Shown: positions 24,400 to 32,323 of the stretch, one piece after another
Numbering within the stretch: the stretch's first letter is position 1
Layout of the letters: every line of letters begins with the position of its first letter
Assembly: GCA_015689745.1 (NCBI GenBank)
Contig: WVSO01000030.1
Coordinates: forward strand, 1 to 35,528
Length of the DNA stretch: 35,528 nt
From: Rhodobacterales bacterium HKCCSP123
Lineage (GTDB): Bacteria > Pseudomonadota > Alphaproteobacteria > Rhodobacterales > Rhodobacteraceae
Reading direction: 5' to 3'
The notes under the pieces: model-generated
What the model was told of the DNA's origin: nothing
Databases searched by the model: none
The model's input: the letters and a program-made list of their open reading frames with translations, nothing else
Made by a program: the position numbers and the translations under genes

Positions 24400-25524
24400 A
24401 TGGTACTTCCTACATGGCGCAATGCCGTGATCCTTCTTTCAATGGTCGCCGGATTGTCGGCCTGCAGCCAGTTGCCGCGCGGCGCGCCGGTCGAGCGCGA
24501 GATCATCGCAGCCGCCGATGCCGAGATCTCCGGCTTTGCCGTCTACCCTGTCACCCGCGATTTCCTTCCCGTCGTCGCCGAGTGGCCGCTGACCGGCGAG
24601 CGTGGCCTTGGCTGGATCCCCGCGAGCGGCGGCGCTCGTACGCAGGTCATCGCGGCGGGTGACGAGCTGGCGCTGACGATCTGGGACAGCAACGAGAATT
24701 CCCTGCTGTCTTCGAACGGCTACCGCGCCGTACAGATCGAGGCCCTGACCGTCGCACCGGATGGCACGGTCTTCGTCCCCTACGCGGGCAACATCCGCGT
24801 CGCCGGCCTGACCGAACAGCTCGCGCGTGAGCATCTGCAGGACGAGATCGACATGGTCGTGCCCTCGGCGCAGGTGCAACTGGCTCTTGTCGAGGGGCGC
24901 AGGAATTCCGTCGACCTCGTGGGCGGCGTGGGGGCACCGGGCGCCTATCCCCTGCCCGACCGCAACTACACGGTGCTGAACCTGATCGCACAGGGCGGCG
25001 GGGTGCAGTCGGGCCTCGTGAACCCGCAGGTCCGGCTGATCCGCGGGGGCGATATCTACGGCACCTCGGTTGCACGGCTCTTCGAGAACCCCGGTCTCGA
25101 CACGCGTTTGCACGGCGGCGACCAGGTCATCGTCGAAGAGGACCGCCGGTATTTCCTGTCGCTCGGCGCGGCCGGTTCGCAAAGCCAGCACCGCTTCCCG
25201 CAAGACCATCTCGGCGCGCTCGACGCGGTGTCGATCATCGGCGGTGTCGATGGCCGCCGCGGTGATCCGGGCGGCGTGCTGGTGCTGCGCGAGTATCCCG
25301 CCAGCGACGTCCGTACCGACAGCCGGGGACCCGACCAGTCGCGCGTCGTCTTCACCGTCGATCTGACCAGCGCCGACGGCCTGTTCAGCGCGCGCAACTT
25401 CCGCATTCATCCCGGCGATCTCGTGCTGGTGACCGAAAGCCCGGTCACCTCGGTGCAGACGATCCTCGGGCTTGTCGGCTCGGTCTTCGGACTGGCGCGG
25501 CAGGGCGCAAGCCTGACCGACTGA
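24400..25524 (+). CDS. Polysaccharide biosynthesis/export lipoprotein, Wza/KpsD type
   Basis: 374 aa. Lipoprotein signal with lipobox VAGLSAC and Cys22. A Poly_export domain spans about 70-160 (VIAAGDELALTIWD, then VAPDGTVFVPYAGNIRVAGLT). Next come an SLBB domain (about 165-215: VDLVGGVGAPGAYPLPDRNYTVLNLIAQGGG) and a second, more divergent SLBB-like region to about 345. The C-terminal hydrophobic segment (VQTILGLVGSVFGLA) resembles the amphipathic helix of the Wza pore. It forms an outer-membrane channel for capsule or exopolysaccharide. The ATG at 24400 has GGGGGA upstream; a GTG at 24370 would precede the signal. No Wzc-type kinase, Wzx or Wzy follows. Confidence 0.9.
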   Translation: MVLPTWRNAVILLSMVAGLSACSQLPRGAPVEREIIAAADAEISGFAVYPVTRDFLPVVAEWPLTGERGLGWIPASGGARTQVIAAGDELALTIWDSNENSLLSSNGYRAVQIEALTVAPDGTVFVPYAGNIRVAGLTEQLAREHLQDEIDMVVPSAQVQLALVEGRRNSVDLVGGVGAPGAYPLPDRNYTVLNLIAQGGGVQSGLVNPQVRLIRGGDIYGTSVARLFENPGLDTRLHGGDQVIVEEDRRYFLSLGAAGSQSQHRFPQDHLGALDAVSIIGGVDGRRGDPGGVLVLREYPASDVRTDSRGPDQSRVVFTVDLTSADGLFSARNFRIHPGDLVLVTESPVTSVQTILGLVGSVFGLARQGASLTD

Positions 25525-25535
25525 CGCCGCGCAAC

Positions 25536-26789
25536 TTACGCGCCCGGCACCTTGATCCGGCTGGCCCTGGGCACGAGGCCGTTCATCTGCCGGACATGCT
25601 CGGGCAGGCAGACGGTTTCGAAATCATAGGCCTCGACGATGTGCCGCCGCGCGGCGGGGCCCATGTGGGCCACGTCGCCCGGCCGTGCCAGGACCTCGAT
25701 CACCTGTCGGGCAAGCGCCTCGTGATCGTGGAAATCAACGAGAAGCCCCGTCTCGCCATGGGTGATGACCTCGCGCACCGGGGCGGTGTCAGAGGCGACG
25801 ATCGTGGCACCCATCGACATGCTCTCCATGCAGGACCACGACAGGACGAAGGGCACCGTCAGGTAGACATGGCAGCGGCTGACCCGGATGATCTGCTGGT
25901 AGGCGCCATAGGGCACCCTGCCCAGGAAATGCACCCGGCTCCAGTCCAGCCGGTCGCCCACCTCGCGCTCCATCTCGGCACGGTAGCCGCCCGTCGTGGC
26001 GCTCGCCTTGCCATAGGAAACCTCGTTGCCGCCGATGATGAGCGCGCGGGCGTTCGGCCGCGCCTCGAGGATATGGGGCAATGCGCGCATGAACTTGTGG
26101 AAGCCGCGGGTCGGCTCCATGTTCCGCGCCATGTAGGTGAAGATCTCGTCTTCCCGCGTGACATTCCGCCCGAGACGCTCAAGCGGCACGCTGGCCGAGG
26201 CATCCGGCGTCAGCCGGTCGGTACGAATGCCGTCGTGCTTGACGTAGATCCCTGAATGAAAGCTTTCGGGGAAGGTGTCGCGCTGGAACAGGGTCGGAGA
26301 CTGGCCGAGATCGACGCTCTGGACGTTGGCGAAGTTCACCGCGTTACGCGCGTGCATCAGGAACGGCGCGTGGTCCGAGGCCGGAAACTCCGGATCGAAC
26401 CCGACCGACCCCCCGGCCGCGAGAAAGTAATACTCGAAGAAGCCGATGATCGGAACGTCGTGCCAGACCTGCTTCAAGAAGGTCAACTCGCCCCATCCGA
26501 CATGGCCGACGATGATGTCCGGCCTGAACCCCTCGGCATCGAGCCTCTGGGCAGCAAAGGCCGCGCCAAGCCCGTTGCCGCAGCACTCTTCCCAGTATTT
26601 CGTGGCGGCATAGGCCGTCTCTGCGGGTTTGTGATGCGACGCGTACACCACGATGCGCGCGCCCTTCACCTGCCCCACGCCCCTGCGCTGGGTGAGGAAC
26701 ACGATCTCGTGCCCGCCCTGCGCGATCAGCCATTGGAAGATCTCTCGATACTGGCCCGGAAAGTTCTGATGCACGAATAGGATCTTCAT
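25536..26789 (-). CDS. Family 4 glycosyltransferase
   Basis: 417 aa from MKILFVHQNFPGQYREI. GT-B fold: N-terminal Rossmann half to about 200 (with HVGWGELTFLKQVW and FFEYYFLAAGG), C-terminal half with RNMEPTRGFHKFMRALPHIL, donor-binding HFLGRVPYGAYQQIIRVSRCHVYLTVPFVLSWSCMESMSMG, and the ES/G-rich GLLVDFHDHEALA tail. The E in CMESMSMG corresponds to the GT4 EX7E region. It is a retaining transferase acting at the cytoplasmic face; donor and acceptor are unknown. Convergent with the export gene, 11 bases apart, and upstream of hslO in divergent orientation. A role in the nearby polysaccharide is inferred from position. Confidence 0.9.
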   Translation of the reverse strand: MKILFVHQNFPGQYREIFQWLIAQGGHEIVFLTQRRGVGQVKGARIVVYASHHKPAETAYAATKYWEECCGNGLGAAFAAQRLDAEGFRPDIIVGHVGWGELTFLKQVWHDVPIIGFFEYYFLAAGGSVGFDPEFPASDHAPFLMHARNAVNFANVQSVDLGQSPTLFQRDTFPESFHSGIYVKHDGIRTDRLTPDASASVPLERLGRNVTREDEIFTYMARNMEPTRGFHKFMRALPHILEARPNARALIIGGNEVSYGKASATTGGYRAEMEREVGDRLDWSRVHFLGRVPYGAYQQIIRVSRCHVYLTVPFVLSWSCMESMSMGATIVASDTAPVREVITHGETGLLVDFHDHEALARQVIEVLARPGDVAHMGPAARRHIVEAYDFETVCLPEHVRQMNGLVPRASRIKVPGA

Positions 26790-26923
26790 CTGGCAATCGT
26801 CCACACTGTCTTCGGGCGTATCCTTTCCGATCCCGCCCCGGACGGCAAGGAGATGCGGGTTTGGGATTGCAGCGCCGTCGCCTATATGAGACCCCAACAC
26901 CGCACATCCGGATATGCCAAGAC

Positions 26924-27940
26924 ATGACCCTGACCACCAAGATCGCGTGGGACGACACCGTGTTGCCCTTCCAGCTCGACCGCTCGGACATCCGCGGCCG
27001 GGTTGCGCGCCTCGACCAGACGCTCGACCAGGTTCTGGCCCAGCACGACTACCCGCCCGAGGTCGAGGCGCTGGTGGCCGAGGCCGCCCTGCTGACCGCG
27101 CTCATCGGGCAGACGATCAAGCTGCGCTGGAAGCTGTCCCTTCAGGTGCGCGGCGACGGGCCGATCCGCCTGATCGCAACCGATTTCTACGCGCCCGAAG
27201 GCGAGGACGCCCCGGGCCGCATCCGGGCCTGGGCGAGCTACGATAGCGACCGGCTGGAGCCGCGGGTCGATCCCTTCACCCAGATCGGGCGCGGCTATTT
27301 CGCCATCCTGATCGACCAGGGCCAGGGCACCACGCCCTACCAGGGCATCACGCCTCTGGCCGGCGGATCGCTCGCGGCCTGCGCCGAGGCCTATTTCGCC
27401 CAGTCCGAACAGCTGCCGACGCGCTTCCAGCTCAGCTACGGCCAAAGCCGCGAGCCGGGACAAGGCACCACCTGGCGTGCGGGCGGCGTGATGCTGCAGC
27501 ACATGCCCAAGGCCTCGCCGCTGATGGGCGAGGGCGGCTCGGGCGAGGATGGGCTGATGGCCGCCACCGACCTGATGGACGAGGACGAGGGCGAGAACTG
27601 GTCCCGCGCCAACATCCTGCTCGACACCGCCGAGGCGCTCGAGCTGATCGGCCCGCGCGTCGCGCCCACCGACCTGCTCTTGCGCCTGTTCCACGAGGAA
27701 GGGCCGCGCGTCTTCGACGCCCTGCCGGTCAAGTTCGGCTGCACCTGCTCGGCCGAGCGCGTGCGCACCTCGCTGTCGATCTACTCGGCGCGCGACATCG
27801 GCCACATGACGACCGAGGACGGCCGCGTCACCGCCGATTGCCAGTTCTGCGGCGCGCATTACGAGTTCGACCCCGCGACGCTGGGGTTCGAGGCGACGAA
27901 GGCCCCCGGCGAGGGAGACGGCGATGGGACGCCCGATTGA
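26924..27940 (+). CDS. hslO: Redox-regulated chaperone Hsp33
   Basis: 338 aa. Holdase chaperone activated by oxidation and unfolding. The zinc/redox switch is complete: Cys273 and Cys275 (FGCTCSAERV) and Cys306 and Cys309 (ADCQFCGA), fitting CXC-X27-32-CXXC. The N-terminal core has VLPFQLDRSDIRGRVARL and ALLTALIGQTIKLRWKLSLQVRGDGP. An acidic linker GLMAATDLMDEDEGENWS (210-227) is longer than in E. coli Hsp33. The ATG at 26924 is chosen because the upstream TTG-started extension of 21 residues is basic and unlike the family; no strong ribosome binding site is seen. First gene of a run hslO-nudix-cca with overlapping ends. Confidence 0.96.
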   Translation: MTLTTKIAWDDTVLPFQLDRSDIRGRVARLDQTLDQVLAQHDYPPEVEALVAEAALLTALIGQTIKLRWKLSLQVRGDGPIRLIATDFYAPEGEDAPGRIRAWASYDSDRLEPRVDPFTQIGRGYFAILIDQGQGTTPYQGITPLAGGSLAACAEAYFAQSEQLPTRFQLSYGQSREPGQGTTWRAGGVMLQHMPKASPLMGEGGSGEDGLMAATDLMDEDEGENWSRANILLDTAEALELIGPRVAPTDLLLRLFHEEGPRVFDALPVKFGCTCSAERVRTSLSIYSARDIGHMTTEDGRVTADCQFCGAHYEFDPATLGFEATKAPGEGDGDGTPD

Positions 27941-28517
27941 CCTCGACAGGCTGACCGATGCGCTGCTGGCGGCACCGCCGGCAGCCTCGTCCGACTACGA
28001 CCTCAACCCCGATGTCGTCCTGCTCGAGGGGCGCAGGCTGCGGCCGGCCGCAGTGCTGATCGGGGTGCTCGAGGACAGCGTGATCCTGACGAAACGCGCC
28101 TCGCACCTGAAGCACCATCCGGGCCAGATCGCCTTTCCCGGCGGCAAGATCGACGTGAGCGACGCCGATGCCACCGCCGCCGCCCTGCGCGAGGCGCGGG
28201 AAGAGATCGGCCTCGACCCCGCGACCGTCCGGCGCCTGGCCGAGCTGCCGTCGCACGAGACCGTCACGGGCTACATGGTCACGCCGATCATCGCCCGCAT
28301 CGACCGCGCCTTTACCCCCGTGCCCGAGGCGGGCGAGGTGGCCGAGGTCTTTCGCGTGCCGCTCCCCCTTCTCATGGACCCGACCCGCTACCGGATCGAG
28401 CGCCGCCGCTGGCGCGGGGTCTGGCGGCAGTATTACGTCGTGCCCTACGGCCCCTATTACATCTGGGGCGCCACCGCGCGGATGCTGAAGTCGCTTGCCG
28501 ACCGGGTGGCGTCGTGA
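27924..28517 (+). CDS. CoA pyrophosphatase, NudL-like NUDIX hydrolase
   Basis: 197 aa. The NudL/CoA-type pattern is visible: an upstream HHPGQIAFPGGKIDVSDADATAAALREAREEIGL merges the UPF0035 motif (HPGQIAFPGGK) with a Nudix helix REAREEIGL. Then comes TGYMVTPIIARID and a final tyrosine-rich WRQYYVVPYGPYYIWGATA. Members cleave CoA and its thioesters to phosphopantetheine and 3',5'-ADP. The gene overlaps hslO by 17 bases, with GAGGGAG before the ATG, and its stop overlaps the cca start by 4 bases (GTGA), so translation of all three is likely coupled. Confidence 0.93.
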   Translation: MGRPIDLDRLTDALLAAPPAASSDYDLNPDVVLLEGRRLRPAAVLIGVLEDSVILTKRASHLKHHPGQIAFPGGKIDVSDADATAAALREAREEIGLDPATVRRLAELPSHETVTGYMVTPIIARIDRAFTPVPEAGEVAEVFRVPLPLLMDPTRYRIERRRWRGVWRQYYVVPYGPYYIWGATARMLKSLADRVAS

Positions 28518-29665
28518 AGCTCGCTGCCGACTGGCTCGACCTGCCCGGCACGCGCGCCGTGATGGCCGCGCTGACCGGGGCCGGGCACGGGGCTTGGTTC
28601 GTCGGCGGCTGCGTGCGCAACGCCCTGCTGGATGAGCCGGTCAGCGACATCGACATCACCACCGACGCCCGCCCCGAGCGTGTCATCGGCCTGGCCGAGG
28701 CGGCCGGCATCAAGGCGGTGCCGACAGGCGTCGACCACGGCACCGTGACACTCGTCGCCGATCACCGCCCCTACGAGATCACGACGCTGCGCCGCGATGT
28801 CTCGACCGATGGCAGGCGGGCGACGATCGCCTTCACCGATCGGCTGGAGGAAGACGCCGCGCGCCGCGACTTCACCATGAACGCGCTTTACGCCGATGCC
28901 GAGGGGCTGGTGCTCGACCCCACGGGAGAGGGGCTGGCCGACCTCGCCGCGCGCCGGCTGCGCTTCATCGGCGCGCCCGAGGATCGCATCCACGAGGATT
29001 ACCTGCGCATCCTGCGCTTCTTCCGCTTCCACGCCTGGTATGCCGACCCCGAAGGCGGGCTCGATGCCGAGGGGCTGGCGGCTTGCGCGGCGGGTGTCGA
29101 CGGGCTTGACCGGCTCAGCCGCGAACGCGTGGGGGCCGAGGTGAAAAAGCTTCTCGCAGCCCCCGACCCGGCCCCCGCCGTCGCGGCCATGGCCCGGTCC
29201 GGCGTTCTGGCCCACACTTTGCCGGGCGCCGATGCGCGCCTCCTTCCGGTCCTCGTCGCGCTGGAATCCGTGCCGCCCGACCCGATCCGCCGCCTTGCGG
29301 CGCTCGGGGGCGAGGACGTCGCGGACCGCCTCCGCCTCTCGCGGGCCGAGGCGTCGCGGCTCGCCATCCTGCGCGGGGAGATGGCGACCACCACCCCCCC
29401 CGCCGCCCTCGCCTACGCCCAGGGGGCCGAGACCGCACGCGACGTTGTCCTGTTGCGCGCCGCCCTCTTCGAAACACCCCCTGACCCCGCGTCCGAGGCC
29501 CAGATCGCCAAAGGTGCCGCCGCAAGCTTCCCGGTGAAACCCGCCGACCTGATGCCGGCGCTTCAGGGCCCCGCCCTCGGCGCCGCCCTGAAGGAGATGG
29601 AGGCCCGCTGGATCGCCTCGGGCTTCACGCTGACCCGCGCGCAGCTCATCGCCGACCACGATTGA
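28514..29665 (+). CDS. cca: CCA tRNA nucleotidyltransferase
   Basis: 383 aa, class II nucleotidyltransferase. Adds or repairs the CCA end of tRNA. The head has GGCVRN (31-36), the metal-binding DID (Asp45, Asp47), and RRDFTMNALY (117-126). It continues with RLRFIGAPEDRIHEDYLRILRFFRFHAWY, the neck of the family. The C-terminal half is alpha-helical and matches the alphaproteobacterial type. Starts with GTG at 28514, whose last two bases begin the stop of the upstream NUDIX gene. A poly(A) polymerase of the same family cannot be excluded by motif alone, but the EDxxR neck and size favour CCA. Confidence 0.93.
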   Translation: MKLAADWLDLPGTRAVMAALTGAGHGAWFVGGCVRNALLDEPVSDIDITTDARPERVIGLAEAAGIKAVPTGVDHGTVTLVADHRPYEITTLRRDVSTDGRRATIAFTDRLEEDAARRDFTMNALYADAEGLVLDPTGEGLADLAARRLRFIGAPEDRIHEDYLRILRFFRFHAWYADPEGGLDAEGLAACAAGVDGLDRLSRERVGAEVKKLLAAPDPAPAVAAMARSGVLAHTLPGADARLLPVLVALESVPPDPIRRLAALGGEDVADRLRLSRAEASRLAILRGEMATTTPPAALAYAQGAETARDVVLLRAALFETPPDPASEAQIAKGAAASFPVKPADLMPALQGPALGAALKEMEARWIASGFTLTRAQLIADHD

Positions 29666-29715
29666 GCGCATCGCCCCTGCCACCTGCCCCTCCCCGGTCA
29701 CCGCCTTTGACCCCC

Positions 29716-29727
29716 GTTAAGGTTAAC
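29716..29727. promoter_or_regulatory. GTTAAGGTTAAC inverted repeat in the cca-LysE gap
   Basis: GTTAA and TTAAC arms flank GG. It is one of four intergenic GTTAACG occurrences noticed in the window, and lies 51 bases after the cca stop and 141 before the LysE start. The remaining 191-base gap shows only GC-rich sequence and a lone TTGACA. Confidence 0.25.
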
Positions 29728-29856
29728 GCGCGCCGCCCCCCATCTTCATCCCCCAAATATGGCCGCCGGAGGCTCCCGCACCCGGCCACCCGCGCCGCCC
29801 GCTTGACAATCCGGGCACCAAACCCTCCCGTCGCGCCACCACGACCCGGAGGCCCC

Positions 29857-30435
29857 TTGGACCCGCTCTATCCCTTCGTCTTCCTCGGACTCTTCAGCCC
29901 CGGGCCGAACGTCATCCTGCTGACCGCTTCGGGCGCGCGCTTCGGCTTTCGTGCCACGCTGCCCCATGTCTTCGGCGTGGTCGCGGGCGTCGGCATCACC
30001 GCGGGGCTGACCGGCCTTGGCATCGGCGCTTTGCTCCTTGCGCAACCGGCGCTTGCCACGTCGCTCAAGCTTGCCGCCGCGGCCTGGATCGGATGGATGG
30101 CCTGGACGCTCTGGCAATCCTCCGCCAGGGGCGAGGGAAAGGCCCGCGCGCGCCCCTTCACCTTCCTCGAAGCCGTGCTGTTCCAATGGGTGAACCCAAA
30201 GGTCTGGGCCGTGGCGCTGGCCGCCGCCTCGGGCTACGCCGCGGGCCTCGGCCCGGTGGGAGAGGCGCAGCGCCTCGCCATCGCCTTCTCGGGTCTCAAC
30301 CTCTTCGTCTGCCTCTTCTGGAGCTTCGCCGGATCGCTCCTCGCCTTGCTGCTCACCACGCCTGCCGCCTGGAGGCTCTTCGCCCGGGTCATGGCCACGG
30401 GCCTTGCCGCCTCGGCCGTCATGGTCTTTCTCTGA
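29857..30435 (+). CDS. LysE/RhtB family amino acid exporter
   Basis: 192 aa from a TTG start at 29857, with GGAGG 4 bases upstream. The first helix carries the family hallmark FVFLGLFSPGPNVILLTASGARFGF; later helices hold VAGVGITAGLTGLGIGALLL, AAWIGWMAWTLWQ, FQWVNPKVWAVALAAASGYAAG, LFVCLFWSFAGSLLALLL and a final LAASAVMVFL, about six in all. Family members export amino acids or related metabolites with proton exchange; the substrate is unknown. There is no in-frame ATG near the N-terminus of the conserved domain, and the TTG start gives a family-typical length. Upstream, a TTGACA at 29803-29808 could be a -35 but lacks a -10. Confidence 0.87.
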   Translation: MDPLYPFVFLGLFSPGPNVILLTASGARFGFRATLPHVFGVVAGVGITAGLTGLGIGALLLAQPALATSLKLAAAAWIGWMAWTLWQSSARGEGKARARPFTFLEAVLFQWVNPKVWAVALAAASGYAAGLGPVGEAQRLAIAFSGLNLFVCLFWSFAGSLLALLLTTPAAWRLFARVMATGLAASAVMVFL

Positions 30436-30475
30436 GCCCCGGCCTATATCAGGGGCAGCACCCGAAAGCCCCCTG

Positions 30476-32323
30476 ATGTTCCGCTTCTTTGAGTCGCTGG
30501 TCGACCCCTACACGACGTACCCGGAGTCAGACGCGCCGCCGCGCCGGCTGTGGCCGTTCCTGTGGACGTACTCCCGGCCCTTCAGGACCCTCTATGCCGT
30601 CACGGCGCTGATGTCGGTCGTCGTGGCCGCCGTGGAGGTCGGGCTGATCTGGTACATGGGCCGGGTCGTCGATCTCCTGTCGACCGGCACCCCGGCCGAT
30701 GTCCTTTCCGAGCATGGCGTCGAGCTGATCCTTGCCGCCGCCTTCATCCTGACCCTGCGACCGCTTCTGCAGGGGCTCGACGTGGCGCTTCTGAACAACG
30801 GGATCCTGCCGCAGCTCGGCGCGCTCATCCGCTGGCGCGCGCACCGGCAGGTGTTGCGTCAGTCCGTCGGCTGGTTCGAGAACGACTTCGCGGGCCGCAT
30901 TGCAAACCGCATCATGCAGACGCCGACGAGCGCGGGCGATGCCGTGTTCCAGGTCTTCGACGCGATCACCTTCTCGGTCGCCTACCTGGTCGGTGCCGCC
31001 ATCCTGCTGGCCGAGGCAGACCCCCGCCTCGCCCTGCCGCTGATCGTCTGGTTCGCGCTCTACGCCCTGCTGCTGCGTTGGACGACGAGGCGGATCGGCC
31101 CCGCCTCGAAGGCCAGCGCCGATGCCCGGTCCATGACCACGGGGCGCGTCGTGGACAGCTACTCGAACATCCATTCGGTCAAGCTTTTCGCGCATCACGA
31201 GCGGGAACTGGACTACGCGAAGGAGGCGATCGAAAAGACACGCGTCACCTTCGCCCGCGAGATGCGCCTCTTCACGATCATGGACGTCGTGCTGACGCTT
31301 CTGAACGGGTTCCTGATCGTCGCGGTGGTCGGCTGGGCGGTCTGGCTCTGGGCCGGCGATGCGGCGACCGTGGGGGTCGTGGCCGCGGCCACCGCGCTGA
31401 CACTGCGCCTCAACGCCATGACCGGCTGGATCATGTGGGCGGTCTCGACTCTGTTCCGGTCGCTCGGCGTGGTGGCCGAGGGGATGGAGACCATCACCGA
31501 CCCCGTCACGCTGACCGACGCGCCCGATGCCGGGCCGCTCACCGTCGACCGGGGCGAGATCGCCTTCGACGCCGTCAGCCACCACTACGGGCGCGGGGCA
31601 GGGGGCCTGGACCGGGTCAGCCTGACGATCCGCCGGGGTGAAAAGGTCGGGCTTGTCGGGCGCTCGGGCGCGGGCAAGTCGACGCTGGTGAAGCTGCTCC
31701 TGCGCTTCTACGACACCGAGGGCGGGCGCATCCTGATCGACGGGCAGGATATCCGCGCGGTCAAGCAGGACAGCCTGCGCAGCCACATCGGAATGGTGCA
31801 GCAGGATTCGTCGCTTCTCCACCGCTCGGTCCGGGACAACATCCTCTACGGTCGCCCCGACGCGACGGAGGCGCAGATGATCGCCGCCGCCCGCCGGGCC
31901 GAGGCGCACGAGTTCATCCTGACGCTGGAGGACCCGCAGGGCCGCCGCGGCTTTGACGCCCATGTCGGCGAACGCGGCGTGAAATTGTCCGGCGGGCAGC
32001 GCCAGCGCGTGACGCTTGCCCGTGTCATCCTCAAGGACGCGCCGATCCTCGTGCTGGACGAGGCGACCAGCGCGCTCGATTCAGAGGTCGAGGCCCAGAT
32101 CCAGCAGACGCTTTACGGCGTGATGGAGGGCAAGACCGTCATCGCCATCGCGCACCGCCTGTCGACCATCGCCCAGATGGACCGCATCGTGGTGCTGGAA
32201 GACGGCCGCATCGCCGAGGACGGCACCCATGCCGAGCTTCTGGCGCGTGGTGGCCTCTACGCCGGGTTCTGGGCGCGGCAGTCGGGCGGGTTCATCGGGA
32301 CCGAACCGGAGGCCGCCGAATGA
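30476..32323 (+). CDS. ABC exporter half-transporter (type IV, membrane plus ATPase), first of pair
   Basis: 615 aa. An N-terminal six-helix domain (about 25-335, with FALRI-type helices starting LYAVTALMSVVVAAVEVGLIWY) is followed by an ATPase: Walker A GRSGAGKST with Lys401, Q-loop VQQDSS (441-446), signature LSGGQ at 504-508, Walker B ILVLDEATSALD with Glu529, and switch His560. The nucleotide site is canonical. The family covers MsbA-like lipid flippases and multidrug or peptide exporters; the substrate is unknown. Starts at the ATG 30476. The stop overlaps the start of the second half-transporter (ATGA at 32320), so the two probably form a heterodimer. Confidence 0.96.
   Translation: MFRFFESLVDPYTTYPESDAPPRRLWPFLWTYSRPFRTLYAVTALMSVVVAAVEVGLIWYMGRVVDLLSTGTPADVLSEHGVELILAAAFILTLRPLLQGLDVALLNNGILPQLGALIRWRAHRQVLRQSVGWFENDFAGRIANRIMQTPTSAGDAVFQVFDAITFSVAYLVGAAILLAEADPRLALPLIVWFALYALLLRWTTRRIGPASKASADARSMTTGRVVDSYSNIHSVKLFAHHERELDYAKEAIEKTRVTFAREMRLFTIMDVVLTLLNGFLIVAVVGWAVWLWAGDAATVGVVAAATALTLRLNAMTGWIMWAVSTLFRSLGVVAEGMETITDPVTLTDAPDAGPLTVDRGEIAFDAVSHHYGRGAGGLDRVSLTIRRGEKVGLVGRSGAGKSTLVKLLLRFYDTEGGRILIDGQDIRAVKQDSLRSHIGMVQQDSSLLHRSVRDNILYGRPDATEAQMIAAARRAEAHEFILTLEDPQGRRGFDAHVGERGVKLSGGQRQRVTLARVILKDAPILVLDEATSALDSEVEAQIQQTLYGVMEGKTVIAIAHRLSTIAQMDRIVVLEDGRIAEDGTHAELLARGGLYAGFWARQSGGFIGTEPEAAE

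Noticed and set aside
29803-29831. Consensus TTGACA as a complete promoter for the LysE gene
   Set aside because: No acceptable -10 hexamer at 16-18 bases; only a lone -35-like sequence remains.
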